A DNA stretch of 64,000 nucleotides from Trichobilharzia szidati (GCA_944472155.2 OX235272.1:11144354-11208353), one strand, 5' to 3'; shown: positions 9,751 to 20,645, counted from the first letter of the stretch. Translations and numbers: made by a program. Notes: generated by a model from the letters alone, not told the origin.

Positions 9751-10300
9751 ATCAATGTTTTGTGGATTCGCCTCAATTCATCTCTTTTTGGAACGCTGTC
9801 TGGTTACCCATGGTAACAAAGTGTCGACTAGACTTTGTGTGTATGAAGAAATAGGACAAAAGCCGCCGCATGATAAATACTCACTCATCCAACAGAAGTG
9901 TGTTGGTGCTTCGTTAGGTGAACGTTCATCAGACCCGAGGAAGGTCCCACCTTGATTCCCTGCTGCCGTCCGTCTAAACTTTGCTTAGGCGATAAGAAGC
10001 CAGGAAGAGGAGAAAAGATCGGATATGAGGCTAGTGACTCCAACCTGTGACAAACGAAAAACAACTTCGAAACTTGAAGCCCTATCATCCAGTCGAAGAG
10101 CAAATGAGTAGAGGAATATCTGCAGTGGAAATAAATAATGACATAGGGAAATTGATTTGTTGTACTATACTCAATATCACAGCTTCTCTACTGTTTAAAC
10201 TGTCTGTGAATGATAATTAAAGATTTTAAGTGAATGTCATCTGTGACAACTGTAACTGAACATGGAAAACGGAAATATATACACTCCATATATTACGCAG
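9751..10300. other. Unassigned, with a possible SINE-B tail
   Basis: The stretch 9950-10110 faintly follows the SINE-B tail (GAGGCTAGT...AACTTCGAAACTTGAAGCCCTAT). The rest, 9751-9950 and 10111-10300, was not recognised. Open frames here are short and show no domain. Confidence 0.35.
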
Positions 10301-12180
10301 ATCTAGAGAAGCAAAAGTCAAAAGAATTGCATTCATATTACGAATGATGAAGATTCTGTGGGTCCGGGAGATCATGAAGAGTGAATGTATCTGCGTCTCT
10401 GAGCGGTTTCACCAATTATTATTATTGTTCCTTTGGGTTCCTAGTGGAACATAGGGCTTCAACTGCACGTCTCCACTTGCTTCTGTCTTCTGCTGTACTT
10501 TTCACTTCCATCCATGTTAGTCAATACTATTTCAACTCCTCTTCATACGATCTCCTTCATTTAACCCTTGGACGTCACACTCGAGCTATGGCCTGACGCG
10601 CGATGTCACCCAGCGGGTGGCCTCCTCAGCGAGTGAGTGTCCAATCCATCTCCACTTTCTCCTGCATATTTGTTGAGCGATTGGTTCTTGTTTTGTTTGT
10701 TCCCATAGTTCGTTTCTTGTTGGTGATTATTTCCGGCCACCTGATCTTCAGTATAGAGCGAAAACAGCTGTTGATAAAGGTCTGCAACAGGCTGTTGAAA
10801 ATATTCTTTGTGACCCACTAAGTTTCTGATCCATCCGTATAGAAGAAGTGACTGACTGACTTGACGTTTGTATTGAAAATCCGAATTTTGTTGTTGATGT
10901 TGAGTGAAGAAGATTTCCAGATTGGTTTCAGGTTGATGAATGTGTTTCTCACCTTCCCGATTCTCGATTTGACATCCTCTTCCGTTCCACCTGCCTGTAG
11001 TGGAGACAATTCTTCCTAGATAAGTAACCTCTTTCAACTCCCTCCCGTTGATGGTGATTGGCGCTTGATGTTGCTGTTGCTGTTGTTGGTTGGTTATTTT
11101 CATAACCTTCATCTTGTCTATGTTCACCAGGAGTCCAATCTTTGCTGCTTCTTCGACCAGTTTGTAGGTTTTCACTTGTAAGTCTTCGATTTTTTGTGAC
11201 ATCAAACATAAATCATCAGCGCGCGAAATCCAGGTCTTCTAGGTTCTTCAAGTCGGTCCAGGATATCCCTGTCTCCTCGTTTCCCACTGTCTGATGCATA
11301 ATCCAGTCCACAGTCATAACCTCCGTCTTGTCTATGTTTACCTGGTTTCACCAATAATCGCCAGCAATTCGTTTATAGCGTCTCAAGGACCCAACCAGGC
11401 ATTCTACACTTCTTTGCTTGACTGACTCAAATCAACAGTCAAAGATTTCATGTATTGATGGTGACAGGTTTTGATTTGATCAGCTCTAACTCTTTTCCAA
11501 CCTGACCTTATATAAGCTAATATTGCTCTTTGAGAAAGGAGGTAGATAGGTGTACGAAACACGCATCCCAGCCATCTCAATCCACTTAGCTTCGCAACCT
11601 TATCCACTGACTTTCCTTCCTTAACTAACACTACGCCAAACCTTAGTATTATTCACCATATTATGCCAGTTGACAAAGGAGACAGGGCAAATGCGTAAGA
11701 TAGCCGGTCTCTTCAGGAGATAGCGAAATGCCTCACAGTACACAGGTTCTTTGACCAATAGCCGGCTATCATTTCCACATCACAGATAATGTAAGTCGGC
11801 AAATACCACATGAGTCTTATGTATTCGTTCTGAGATTTCATCAGCAATCAGTCGATTAAGGCCGGTGCAAATTTCCAAATATGGGAGGCGGTCAACACAC
11901 CCAATCACCTCACTCTTCATCTTTAAACTAGGAGTCGTTTCATGTAATACTTTCATGTTATATAACCGGTTGTCAGGACTGATATAATATTCACATTGAT
12001 TCCAAACGGTCATTTCTCACAGCTATAAAACCATAAAGACAGTGTGAACTGATTTACTGTACAGAAGAAATCCTTTGGTCAGCTGCTAAATGTTACGCAG
12101 AACGTCTCTGTCTGTACTGAGATTTTGGTCAGCAATCAGTCTTTTCAGCAGGAATCAGTTAGTGTAATACTTTCATATTA
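10300..12180 (-). mobile_element. LINE-2 (second non-LTR family), split by an RTE
   Basis: Minus-strand blocks in order are LIADEISERIHKTHVVFADLHYL (around 11785-11850), then after frameshifts VKEGKSVDKVAKLSGLRWLGCVF (about 11550-11630), then a W-K-x-R-x-D-Q-x-K-T-x-H box and a C-terminal stretch near 11350-11450. The 3' end continues at 10300-10404, beyond an RTE inserted at 10417-11343. This is the C-terminal half of a flatworm LINE type with a WLGHVLxMPxxRLPRRA domain. A further scrap of the same motif lies at 12090-12180. Confidence 0.6.
10417..11343 (-). mobile_element. RTE-like LINE, 5'-truncated, with 12-bp target duplication
   Basis: GGTTTCACCAAT is present on both sides (10405-10416 and 11344-11355). 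The AAT-type tail is at the low-coordinate end, as expected for a minus-strand insertion. Minus-strand coding, broken by frameshifts, shows LDFA...ADDLCLMS (motif C), VNIDKMKVMKITNQQQQQQ, ITINGRELKEVTYLG, and the thumb/connection segment KIRIFNTNVKSVS. The insertion splits LINE-2. Confidence 0.85.
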
Positions 12181-12850
12181 TTCAACTGACTTTGGCAGAG
12201 ACCCTTCAAACATTTAGGAATTGACGTCGCACATGCACCAGCAAAATCATTTCACTCAACTCTGTGTCAACCAAAAGGCTTAACAGTGAAAGAAGGTGAA
12301 ACCAACGTCATCTACAAAATAAATTGTAACAACTGCGACAAATAACTACATTGGCCAAATTGGACGTCCCCTTCGTCTTCGTATCAATGAACTTAAACTA
12401 GCCGTCGAAAGACATGATATCCACTCCCTCATATCGTTGCATACAGACAACCACGGATATCAATTCGACTGGGACAACCAGCGTTCAAATATTAGACAGG
12501 GAAACACTAAGAATGCTAGAGAATTTTTAGAAGCCTGGTATTCCAGTGAGTCGTCAATCAACAGACACATTGACATAGACAAAATTCACTTATCGATAAG
12601 AAGGAAATCTCATACACAAAGGGTCACAGTTCAGGTCAAGGAAATAGTCAGTGCCAATAAAAGTAACCTACAGGGTGTGAAAACACAAAAAACAACCAAT
12701 CATATCCTAGCTGATCAGGAGAGATAACTAATAAACTCGTGGAGAAATCTAAAAGCTCACTTTAACGAATTGAAGTATGCAGTGAAGATGTTGCCTAGTA
12801 GGGCAATGAAAGCTTCGCAAATAAACCGTCCAGCTCGCTAGTTCAGAGAA
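12181..12850 (+). mobile_element. Penelope-like element, GIY-YIG half
   Basis: With one or two frameshifts the plus strand reads NVIYKINCNNCDK, a YIGQ...GRPLRLRINELKLAVERHD box, then at 12437-12727 an open stretch including NHGYQFDWDN and AREFLEAWYSS. The order CxxC, YIG, R-x(3)-R-x-x-E/N matches the PLE type of GIY-YIG nuclease. The same sequence recurs on the minus strand at 23160-23515. Confidence 0.7.
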
Positions 12851-13195
12851 CACATCAATACATCAAAAACATTAACAAAAATCAATTTTCTTTTAACAAG
12901 GACAAGTCAGATTACCATAGTGACCTGTTTGAATCAATCGATTATGTGTACTGTCTTGTGATTTTACAAAGTTGAACTATACACACCCAGAGGTCAAACT
13001 AGATCAAGCACAAATTTTGTGATGATCATATTTCCAACCGGTTAGAAACCAGTTTCAGTCATCTAAATTATGTCACACATCTAACTCTAGAGAAAAAAGG
13101 GATTAAAATGGACGGAAATATACATATTAGAGAAAGAATAATGAAAAATATGAAAAATCATGAAGATTTAAAGGATCCAGGAGACTACACAAGGA
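12851..13195. other. Unassigned DNA
   Basis: No family or gene recognised, apart from a short piece at the high end resembling the LINE-2 3' region. Confidence 0.4.
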
Positions 13196-13338
13196 GTGAA
13201 TGTATCTAAACCATTGACAACAGTTTTGAAGTTATGGTTCGTTAGCATCCTAAGGACCCTAGTCAGACAATTAGGACCTCCCTACGTGGTTCAGACTAAC
13301 TGTCAATGGTTTCATGGATTCATGCTGTGTTTTTATCT

Positions 13339-13568
13339 TTTTTTCCTTCACGTTCCCCAGTGGAACATAGGGCTCCAAGCTAGTGGCTGGAAGTTTCTGT
13401 GGCAGTGTTTATTTTACAGGATGGGGCTGCTAGCCTCATGCCCAGCCTTTCCTCTTCACCAGCATTATTTCTGGCTTAGCGAGGTGAAGGAGTGCGTCGG
13501 TAGCCGTGGATCGAACCCCGGACCATGTGTATGGTCAGCTGGCGTCCTAACCACTATGCCACCGACGC
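13339..13568 (-). mobile_element. SINE-B1 with target duplication
   Basis: Minus-strand SINE: the head (GCGTCGGTGGCATAGTGG, box A) is at the high end, with box B GGGTTCGATCC, the CTTCAAGC/GCTTGAAG-type hairpin and a poly-A tail (T run) at the low end. Flanks GTGTTTTTATCT (13327-13338) and GTGTTTTTACCT (13569-13580) form a 12-base target duplication with one mismatch. It lies inside LINE-2. Confidence 0.85.
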
Positions 13569-13773
13569 GTGTTTTTACCTAACTATCCTTAACTCTTTTC
13601 CACCCTAATTCTGTCTCAGCAAACACCACTCAGGGAGAAAGGTGATGGCTCGATATAAGTAACACATATTCCAGCTATCTTAATTGATATAGCTTCACAA
13701 TCCAAATGATCACCTTTCTCTCGTTACCTAACACTCTACGCCTGATCTCCATATTAGTAGCACTATTATACCG

Positions 13774-13962
13774 CTGCGTCGGTGGCACAGTGGTTAGGAC
13801 TCTCGCCGACCATGCACATGGTCCGGGGTTCGAACCCCTGCCGGCGCACACCCGATATCTATGGTATGCCTGAATTTGGGCAACCGATATCCATGCTGAA
13901 AGTTCCACACTTGTACTGAAAATACGGTGTGGAAATCAAGCTGTAAATCAAAAAAAAAACAC
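13774..13962 (+). mobile_element. SINE-B2 (same head, different tail)
   Basis: The head TGCGTCGGTGGCACAGTGG through box B GGGGTTCGAACCCC is SINE-B. The tail is unlike B1, containing CCGATATCTATGG and GCAACCGATATCCATGC and ending in poly-A. A nearly identical copy lies at 46250-46452. No clear target duplication was seen. It sits inside LINE-2. Confidence 0.8.
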
Positions 13963-14209
13963 AGGGGATGTAAGGCAAACACACATCGTCAAAGACAACT
14001 AGCCTCTTCAAGTCTTCCACTTCCGGTGGCCACGTTTCACCACCATTAAAGACGGACAGGGAAAACTACCGGACAGCATACACTTCTGATTGAAAGAGGG
14101 ACATCACGTCTATACTAGGGGTGACGTAAATTAATAGATATCATGCGAGACTCTTGCATCCCTTCTGAAATTTCCTCAGCTCTCGAAAATAAATGAAGTG
14201 GTCAGTGGC

Positions 14210-14931
14210 CGGAGTAGTCCACTCCTGTATTATTATTAATATTATTGTTTCCTTTAATTCCTAGAGGAACATAGGGCTTCAGCCGCGCGTCTCCATTGCG
14301 TTCGGTTCTCTGCTAAAGTTTTCACCTGGCTCCAAGTCTGCCCACATGCTTTCATCTCCTCTTCACATGACCTCCTCCAAGTCACCCACCCTCGCACTGA
14401 CGACCAACTCGCCGCTTCCCTTTCCGGTTCCACTCGAGCAATGGCTTGTCTAGTGATGTCACTCACTTGATGGTTTCCTCAGAGTATCGCCAATCCAATC
14501 CATCTCCATTTCTTCCTGCCTATTTGTTTCACAATTGGTTCCTGCTGAGTTGGTTCGCTCATTGCCAGAGATCTCTGTTGCTGATCTTTTCTGGGCGGCC
14601 ATCTGATCTCGAGTGGTATTGAGCGAAGACAACTGTTAATGAAGGTCTGTAGTTTGTTTGAGATGCTCTTTATGACGCTCAGTGCAAGTCTCTGATCCGT
14701 ATAGCAGCACTGACTGACTTCACATTGGAGTTGAAAATCCGGATCTTATTTTTCATGCTGAGTGCTGTTGACTTCCACACAGACTTGAGAGTAATGAAAG
14801 CTTGTCTTGCTTTCCCGATCCTCGCTGCTTTGATATCCTCGTCAGTTCCGTCCGCCTGTCGTTGAAACGATGCTTCCCAGGTAGGTTGGTAGGTAAAAGA
14901 GGTTGCTTCCTTCAGGTTCCTCCCACTCATG
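14210..14931 (-). mobile_element. RTE-like LINE, 3' 700 bases
   Basis: Minus-strand blocks: SGRNLKEATSFTY at the high end, ARIGKARQAFITLKSVWKSTALSMKNKIRIFNSNVKSVS, then DITRQAIARVEPE and a terminal W-S-Q-V-K-T...RTQWRRAAEALCSSRN, followed by an AAT-type tail near 14221-14250. It is frameshifted and non-functional. It directly abuts the exon-like segment at 14932. Confidence 0.8.
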
Positions 14932-15030
14932 TGGAATCATCTTACTTTTAACCGGGACGAATCGTACGCCGAAGATATCAAGATTTCTGTTCAAGAGGAT
15001 GGTTCAAAAGCAACTCTGGAAACTTCTAAG
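14932..15030 (+). CDS. Candidate host exon fragment, Ig-like
   Basis: The plus frame is open for 33 codons, W-N-H-L-T-F-N-R-D-E-S-Y-A-E-D-I then KISVQEDGSKATLETSK, ending exactly at AAG|GTTAGT, a good splice donor at 15031. Base composition and codon use look coding and unlike neighbouring repeats. The spacing of W, then Y, then V-x-x-D-G-x-x-A-T-L-E resembles an I-set immunoglobulin domain of a titin/twitchin-type muscle protein (inference). The upstream part is replaced by an RTE fragment. The only acceptor-like site, TTGCTTCCTTCAG near 14915, lies in the RTE, so this may be a truncated, dead or duplicated exon. Confidence 0.42.
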
Positions 15031-15499
15031 GTTAGTTAGTATTAAGATTATAATTCTGTAGTCTTTAGATTTAACTTGATAACAAGATAATATTTTAACA
15101 TCGGGGGAAATCACTTTAATCAGCTTTTGTTTACCAACTTCAGTGCTTCAGTCTTTACTTCCTTCTATTCCTTTGAGTATTTGCTATTTTTGAGCCGGGG
15201 GTGAGTGGGTTGAGGTGGGTGGTTCGGCAGATGGGGGTACGTTGCACTGTATACATTTGTCTTTAAAGGAGGATTGACTTTCCTAGATTGTTTACATTAA
15301 ACTATATACATATATATATTTTTGATAACCGGGAAAACAACAATCTATTCACAAGGGAACTAAATGTATGCAAAATTGTCCTATTCGCATTAGGTTTGTT
15401 TTAGGGCGAAAATTCAAAACAAAACTGGTTATCTCAGCTGTTTCCTTAAAAGCCTTCGGTTTTTCTCTAATTTCAAGACATATTTTATATAAATATATA
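15031..15499. other. Possible intron sequence, otherwise unassigned
   Basis: This follows the candidate donor GTTAGT. It holds a G-rich patch near 15194-15240, TA-rich runs near 15304-15320 and nothing coding. Confidence 0.4.
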
Positions 15500-15905
15500 T
15501 TAAAGTGTTGGATTGCACGGATTTGATTTGATTTGATTGGTTATAGGACTTCATCATGAGCGGATATCGGTTAAAGAACCAGTGGAAGACCTGGGGGAAC
15601 AGGACAACTATTTCGTCTTAGTGCTCGGGACTCTTAAAAGGTACACATCCACTCGACTGAGGTTCGAACCCATGACCTTCCGGTCAAAAGGCGAGCTCAT
15701 AGACCATTAAGTTACCGAAAACTGCTCCAATGGTGAGGCCATGAATTCTAATTTCTACCACCCAATTCACGATATAGCGCCACCACTAACCAAAGCCGTC
15801 GATGTCGATTATTTGTCCTCACACCCAAACTGATTTACCCCACTGACGGTCGTGACTTCCCACTAGAACCCAGGTAACTAACTACCTACCTGAATAGGCT
15901 AGTTG
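15500..15905 (-). mobile_element. SINE-A, tail, head and 5' module
   Basis: On the minus strand the order is 5' module, head with box B near 15661, hammerhead remnant (core TTTAAGA; stem II GTC/GAC closing pair and GAAA kept) and tail at 15500-15590. It is a single copy. Confidence 0.7.
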
Positions 15906-15934
15906 CTAGTGAACATCTGATTGATGTTGAAGTG

Positions 15935-16120
15935 TTGGTTTGCAGGGATTTAGTTTGATTGGCCAAAGAGTTTCATCATGAACTGAAATCGGTTAGAAAA
16001 TAATTGGAAAACCAAACTAGGAGGAAACAGCTGGCTGTCCAGTAGTCCGTGGTGATTTCCTATGGTTTTCAAACTGACGTCAGATAATGATGAAATTCAG
16101 TAACGCATTTTAATTATTAA
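15935..16120. mobile_element. SINE-A tail-to-tail mini palindrome
   Basis: A minus tail (15935-16015) runs into a plus tail that begins in the GAAACAGCTG hammerhead part (16025). Heads are absent. Same arrangement as 1771-1895. Confidence 0.65.
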
Positions 16121-16224
16121 CTGACGTGGTAACATGTTCGTTCACCCTTGTGATATATTCAATTTGAACTGTTTGTTTTTCCTTCTACTTAATCCTGAGT
16201 GAGCTTCGTATAACTTTCGAACTA

Positions 16225-16435
16225 TAGGCGCACAGGACTGATGGCTTTTTCACTTTCTGCGGGATGGTGTTGTCAGTCTCACGTCAAACCTTTCAGTTTT
16301 TAGGGGATTATTGTCGGCTGATAAACTGGGGGCGCAGTTTAAGAGTGTCTATGCTCGGAGTCAAACCCAAAGTACATGAGTGGTTAATAAGCATACTATC
16401 ACTGTGCCACCGAGGTTTGTACACATACCTATCGA
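16225..16435 (-). mobile_element. Decayed SINE-B
   Basis: The reverse complement shows CCTCGGTGGCACAGTG at the head, a weak box B near 16360 (GGGTTTGACTCC) and tail remnants. Ends are unclear. Confidence 0.55.
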
Positions 16436-16499
16436 TAAGTGATACTTGATACTTTGGATAAGACGATGGTAAAATTTACTTAGCATTGACAGTAACAAT

Positions 16500-17480
16500 A
16501 AAGTCAAAAACGTACAAAGCGTATAGTATCATCATAAAATTACAAGCAGGAGAAGATCAGAGGGCCAGTTATTCTGCTAAATTTCATAGTAAGTTTCATA
16601 CTGAACACTTTCTCTATCACATAGAGGACGCGGGATGGCGAAATCGGGTATCGGTGAGTTTTTATACTTTGTTGGGCGGGTGAGTATATAATCTTTTTCA
16701 AAAAAAAATGGTTACTGAACGAAGAATATTCACACTTTCGACAACCTGCTCTTCATAACCAGGTTCTACAGTTATATTTCCATCCATAATAATGGGTGAG
16801 TGAATTAGTGGTATTAATAACAAAATTAATGTTGTTTAAATAACATCAAATCAATAATATCAACAGATTACAATTCGATAGCATCAACATAACACTACGC
16901 TTCACTGAATATCAGACAGGTAAATTCGGAAAGATAATAGTACAAATTCATGAATTTGTAGTCTCCACTGAAGACCAGCCAGGGCAGTAGAAGTGGCTGT
17001 ATGGACTTGCTTCTTCTGCATACAAAACACTGTTTATTTCACGTGAATCGCGGCAACCTCTGATGTTTGGAGTATGTGGGACCTGGATGTTTTTGGCAGT
17101 TTATTTGGTACCTGATTGACGATTATAGAGTAGGATTCTTCAATGCTGGCTGAATTTGTGGTCGGCGTGGACCAGGTGGTCTAGTATCAAACTGCTGACT
17201 GTTTTCCCTACACCTTTATTTAGCCGTACTGGTAGATGTTCCCGAGTGATCACGAAAGAATTAAGTTCCCAGAGCAACCACCAATATAACTCAGTTAACA
17301 AGGTCAGTTGAACTGGTAGTTGTGAGAGAAGGCAGAGTAAGTCTAGGTACTGCATCTTTCAATCGATGAATCACTATCGGTTGTGTAGAAAACATGACTT
17401 GTAGATTGCCAGCACTAAAAGTTCTTTCAAATGAATTTCTTAAATTCCTAGTAATTATTTCGCTTGGTATACCTTTCATA
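16500..17480 (-). mobile_element. Penelope-like element, GIY-YIG and 3' UTR
   Basis: Minus-strand frames give GIPSEIITRNLRNSFERTF, then VMFSTQPIVIHRLKDAVPRL, a decayed nuclease segment and REHLPVRLNKGVGKTVSSLILDHLVHADHKFSQH. The 3' UTR (16500-16930) matches the minus copy at 51975-52755 and the plus copy at 58535-59520, including a hairpin AACCTG/CAGGTT near 16741-16765. The reverse transcriptase is absent. Confidence 0.75.
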
Positions 17481-17850
17481 ATGACTTCCTAAAGAGGCAA
17501 GTCATGTAAGAATAAAGAAAAAAATAAGGAGAGAGAGCAGCACCTTGAGAGACACCGGCTTCAGTAAGCAAGCAAGCCAGAGGAAGATTTGTCTTCATAT
17601 ACCGTATACTGTATTTTGTCAGAGACAGTTTGTTGTGCTTCAGTAATAGCCCCGTGCAGGATCTCGTACACAGGTGCATCAGTTTAGATTGACACACCTC
17701 AAAATGGCACACGATGATGGAAAAGAATAGAGACAAAGCGATAATAGAGTTGACTGTAACCGACGGGAAAGCTCTCGATAAAGACACTTCTTCCATGTGC
17801 TTCACGTAAGAAACATCGTTACAACTACAGGCAGATAGGCCGTACATTTT
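17476..17850 (-). pseudogene. CR1/Jockey-like reverse transcriptase piece
   Basis: A minus frame of 123 codons includes SLSRAFPSVTVNSII (position of motif A; the catalytic Asp of the usual DxxKAFD is replaced) and EAGVSQGAALSPYFFLY (motif B, usually GVPQGxxLSPxLF). It stops just before motif C. Motif C and later parts appear on the opposite strand at 18375-19070, suggesting one element with an inverted 5' part. Confidence 0.6.
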
Positions 17851-18374
17851 AGGACGTCGAAGATAAGATCAGGAAAGCAAGATCTACAGATCAGAACAGA
17901 ATGAGTTAGGTTAGAATTAGGATGACTGACCTCAAGTCAGTCGGTGCTTCTACATGATTCAAAGATCTAACGTGAAAAGCATTCCTAACAGATTGCAGGA
18001 GATCTTCATAAACACCTGCATTCGCCTGCTCAATAGTGTAGATTAGATGGCCAGTCTACTGTAAATGATAAGCAAGGAAAAAGGAACTTTAAAAGGTGGT
18101 AAAAGAGACAAGGATTTATTGTCAGACAGATATGTAGAAGGCGATGGAAATGGAATGAACATATTCTATGGAGGTGGTAGAGTGATGCCACAAGCCAGTC
18201 AAGTTGTCCAGTGTAACCCGAAAATAAAGTGACGAGTTAGGGGTGGATAGGGAAGTGAAATGGAAGTTATGTTGAAAAGAAGTGAAAACCTCTAGGCAGA
18301 TTTGCGGCATTCTTAGAATCTAAGGCAGATAATCTGTGCCTGTCTACAGGGTAGAGACCAAAGGTCAAAAGACT
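17851..18374. other. Unassigned DNA between the CR1 halves
   Basis: No motif recognised; the open frame on the minus strand at 18122-18310 has no domain features. Confidence 0.4.
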
Positions 18375-19070
18375 AAAGAACTTGTACCACATTTTAATTG
18401 AATCATTTCCAACTCTTTCGTAATCCAACTTTGTTAAGTATGAGGACGATTTAAGTCTCTCATGTAAAAGAAAGTTAAATGATGAAGCTGTTAATTCCTA
18501 TGACCGTTGCAAAATTGATGTTAGTGGGGATATAGAAACCAAGTCTGACATTAAGTATCTTGGATTAATTCTCTTTTCTGATCTATCCTGGTCTTTCCAT
18601 GTCTTATCAATTTATAAAAGAATATTTCATCTGACTTTTTACATAAAAAGTTAAGGCAATCAAGCACGACTCAAACCCTCCTCCTATAACAGTTTGTGAA
18701 CTTGCACTTACCTATTCTTCCCGAGTTGCTCAAAAAGACTATATCATACTTCGTAGAACTCTGAAGACTGTCGGTCAGTAGAGCGAGTGGCAGCTACCCC
18801 ATTAGGGCACATCGTTGACATCGTCTTTGACAGGCACTTGATGTTTTGCAGCAAATTTGCTAAAGGAATTTTGTCAGACTCTGAGCACTCACTCTACCCG
18901 CAGCTACAACCTTGTGTCTCCTCCTCAGGTAAAACAAGAAGTCTTTTCAAAAGACTTTATGCACGTACGTCTAAGTACAAAAATTCCACTATACCATATT
19001 TTGCGGCACGTGCTTTATGTGATGAAAATAGTGTTAGGCATGAACTAACTAACTAACCTTCTTTGCACTA
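18375..19070 (+). mobile_element. CR1/Jockey-like LINE, motif C to C-terminus
   Basis: Plus-strand blocks: KYEDDLSLSCKRKLNDEAV (motif C, YADD changed to YEDD), DIKYLGLILFSDLSWSFHV (usual KYLGVxxxxxLxW), and C-terminal CSKFAKGILSDSEHSLYPQL and CDENSVRHELTN. Stops and shifts interrupt it. The same family is seen at 58090-58530. Confidence 0.65.
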
Positions 19071-19384
19071 CTAAATAAACCATTTCCTCCACCCTTACAA
19101 AATCAACCTTTATTGTTGTTGTACTTCTTATATTTATAATCCTCTCACGTTTTTTGCATTCATTTTCTCATTCGGGCTGTGTAATAAGTGTTATTTTTTG
19201 CTTTTCCTCTCACCATGCTGCTATATCAACAGAACATTAGATTCAATGCCTCTACAACATGCTAAAATTTCCAGACTGTATCGACAATACTGTTTGAAAC
19301 AAACTCACTGGTATTATTATTATTTTTAAGTAAATTAGATGCAACATTGTGACAAATGGTGAAAATTCCATTCTGTATTATGAG
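19071..19384. other. Unassigned AT-rich DNA
   Basis: TTG and ATT tracts only; nothing recognised. Confidence 0.45.
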
Positions 19385-19617
19385 TGTAACAATAGAAGGC
19401 AAGACATGGAAGCTAAAGTATATTTTTCATGAAGCAAACCGCTGTTTATATATCTACAGTTTATTTTCGTTAGCCAATCACTCAGCGTGTGATTTCAGCT
19501 AACATTAAACGACTTCAAGTATAATGTTCAAATATACATAGTATTCTGTTGTTAATGCAGTATTGAACTATGGGAATATGTGAGAAACATATTCCGTTGG
19601 TACACATTGTCTGTATC
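19385..19617 (-). mobile_element. Solo LTR (TG...CA family), truncated
   Basis: Reversed, it matches the solo LTRs at 25784-26114 and 57319-57572: CGTTTAATGTTAGC, CACACGCTGAGTGATTGG and a terminal TGTTACA (19385-19391 as TGTAACA). The 5' end is missing because an RTE tail begins at about 19618. Confidence 0.65.
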
Positions 19618-20325
19618 ATCATTATTAGTATTGTTTCCTTTAGTTCCTAGAGGAACATAGGGATTCAGCTGCACGTCTCCATTGCTTTCGCATCTCCGCC
19701 AACGTTTTCACCTTGCACCACATCTGCTCTCTTGCTTCCATCTCCTCTTCACATCACCTCCTCCATGTCACCCCACCTTCACATTGACGACTAACTCGCC
19801 GCTTCCCATTCGGCTGGGTTCCACTCGAACGATGGCCTGGTGTGTGATGTCACTTGATGATGATTTGTTTTCTCAGGGTATGGCCAGCCAATCTACCTCC
19901 ATTTCTTCCTGCATATTTGTTGCACACTTGGTTCCTGTTGGGTCGGTTCGTTCATTGCCAGAGATCACTGTTGTTGATCTTTTCTGGCCGGCCATTTGAT
20001 CTTGAGCGAAGTTTCGAGCGAAGACGTATGTTCATGAAAGTATGTAGTTTGGTTGAAGTGCGCTTCGTGACACGGTGCGGCGCCAAGTCTCTGATCCGTA
20101 TAGTAGCACTGATTTCACACTGGAGTTGGAAATTCATATCTTAGGTTTCATGCTGAGTGCTGTTGATCTCCTCCGCATAGACTTGAGAGAAATTAAGGCC
20201 TGCCTTACTTTCTCCATCCTTTCTTTGATATCCTCATCAGTTCTGCCCGCCTGTGGTTGAAACGATGCTTCTCAGATAGGTAAGTAGGTAGGTAAAGGAG
20301 GTTGTTTCTTTCAGATTTCTCCTAT
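19618..20325 (-). mobile_element. RTE-like LINE, 3' 700 bases
   Basis: The tail at the low end carries an ATTATTAGTATTG run and GAACATAGGG(A)TTCAGCTG. Minus frames include the R-I-R-D-L-A-P-H-R linker and segments equivalent to 14210-14931 and 50585-51155. Multiple frameshifts. Confidence 0.75.
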
Positions 20326-20645
20326 TTAGTTTTCGGAATAAAGCAGATTATAATTAGTACCTCACCCTGAACTGTAGGTTTAGAAAGGCATTAGTTTAGG
20401 ATGTGTATCATATTGCTATAGACATGTGCGCTTTGACGAATGAATTACACAAGTCAAAGTTGGTTGACTTAGCACACACTGGACAACTGGACAATATATC
20501 AACTATTTTTATATGGAAAACGTAGATCGAATGTGCTTATCAGTGATATGACGACAGTATTCTCACAAATATATCTTCTGAAGCATTATATGCAGTTAAG
20601 TGTATTGCTTCAAATTATTCATTGACTGGGAAATATTTTAGTTTC
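20326..20645. other. Unassigned DNA
   Basis: No shared repeat and no convincing coding sequence. Confidence 0.4.

Larger units (their letters stand above)
13200..14110 (-). mobile_element. LINE-2, split twice by SINE-B
   Basis: Removing the two SINE-B insertions, the minus strand reads GETWPPEVEDLKRLVVFDD (near 13980-14040), ATNMEIRRRVLGNERKVI (near 13700-13755) and a Q-L-R-W-L-like segment, with the C-terminus at 13200-13325. Block order matches the copies at 10300-12180 and 29860-30250. It is broken by stops and by both insertions. Confidence 0.65.

Noticed and set aside
10606..11205. 199-codon minus frame with a poly-Gln run as a novel gene
   Set aside because: It is the frameshifted RTE reverse transcriptase C-terminal region, with target duplications on both sides and the same Gln run in other RTE copies.
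13774..13850. True tRNA gene at the SINE-B head (boxes A and B present)
   Set aside because: The anticodon arm and acceptor stem do not pair, and the same head recurs with SINE tails and poly-A.
16486..16683. 65-codon plus frame as an exon
   Set aside because: The DNA matches the PLE 3' UTR at 59330-59500 in the opposite orientation, so the frame is incidental.
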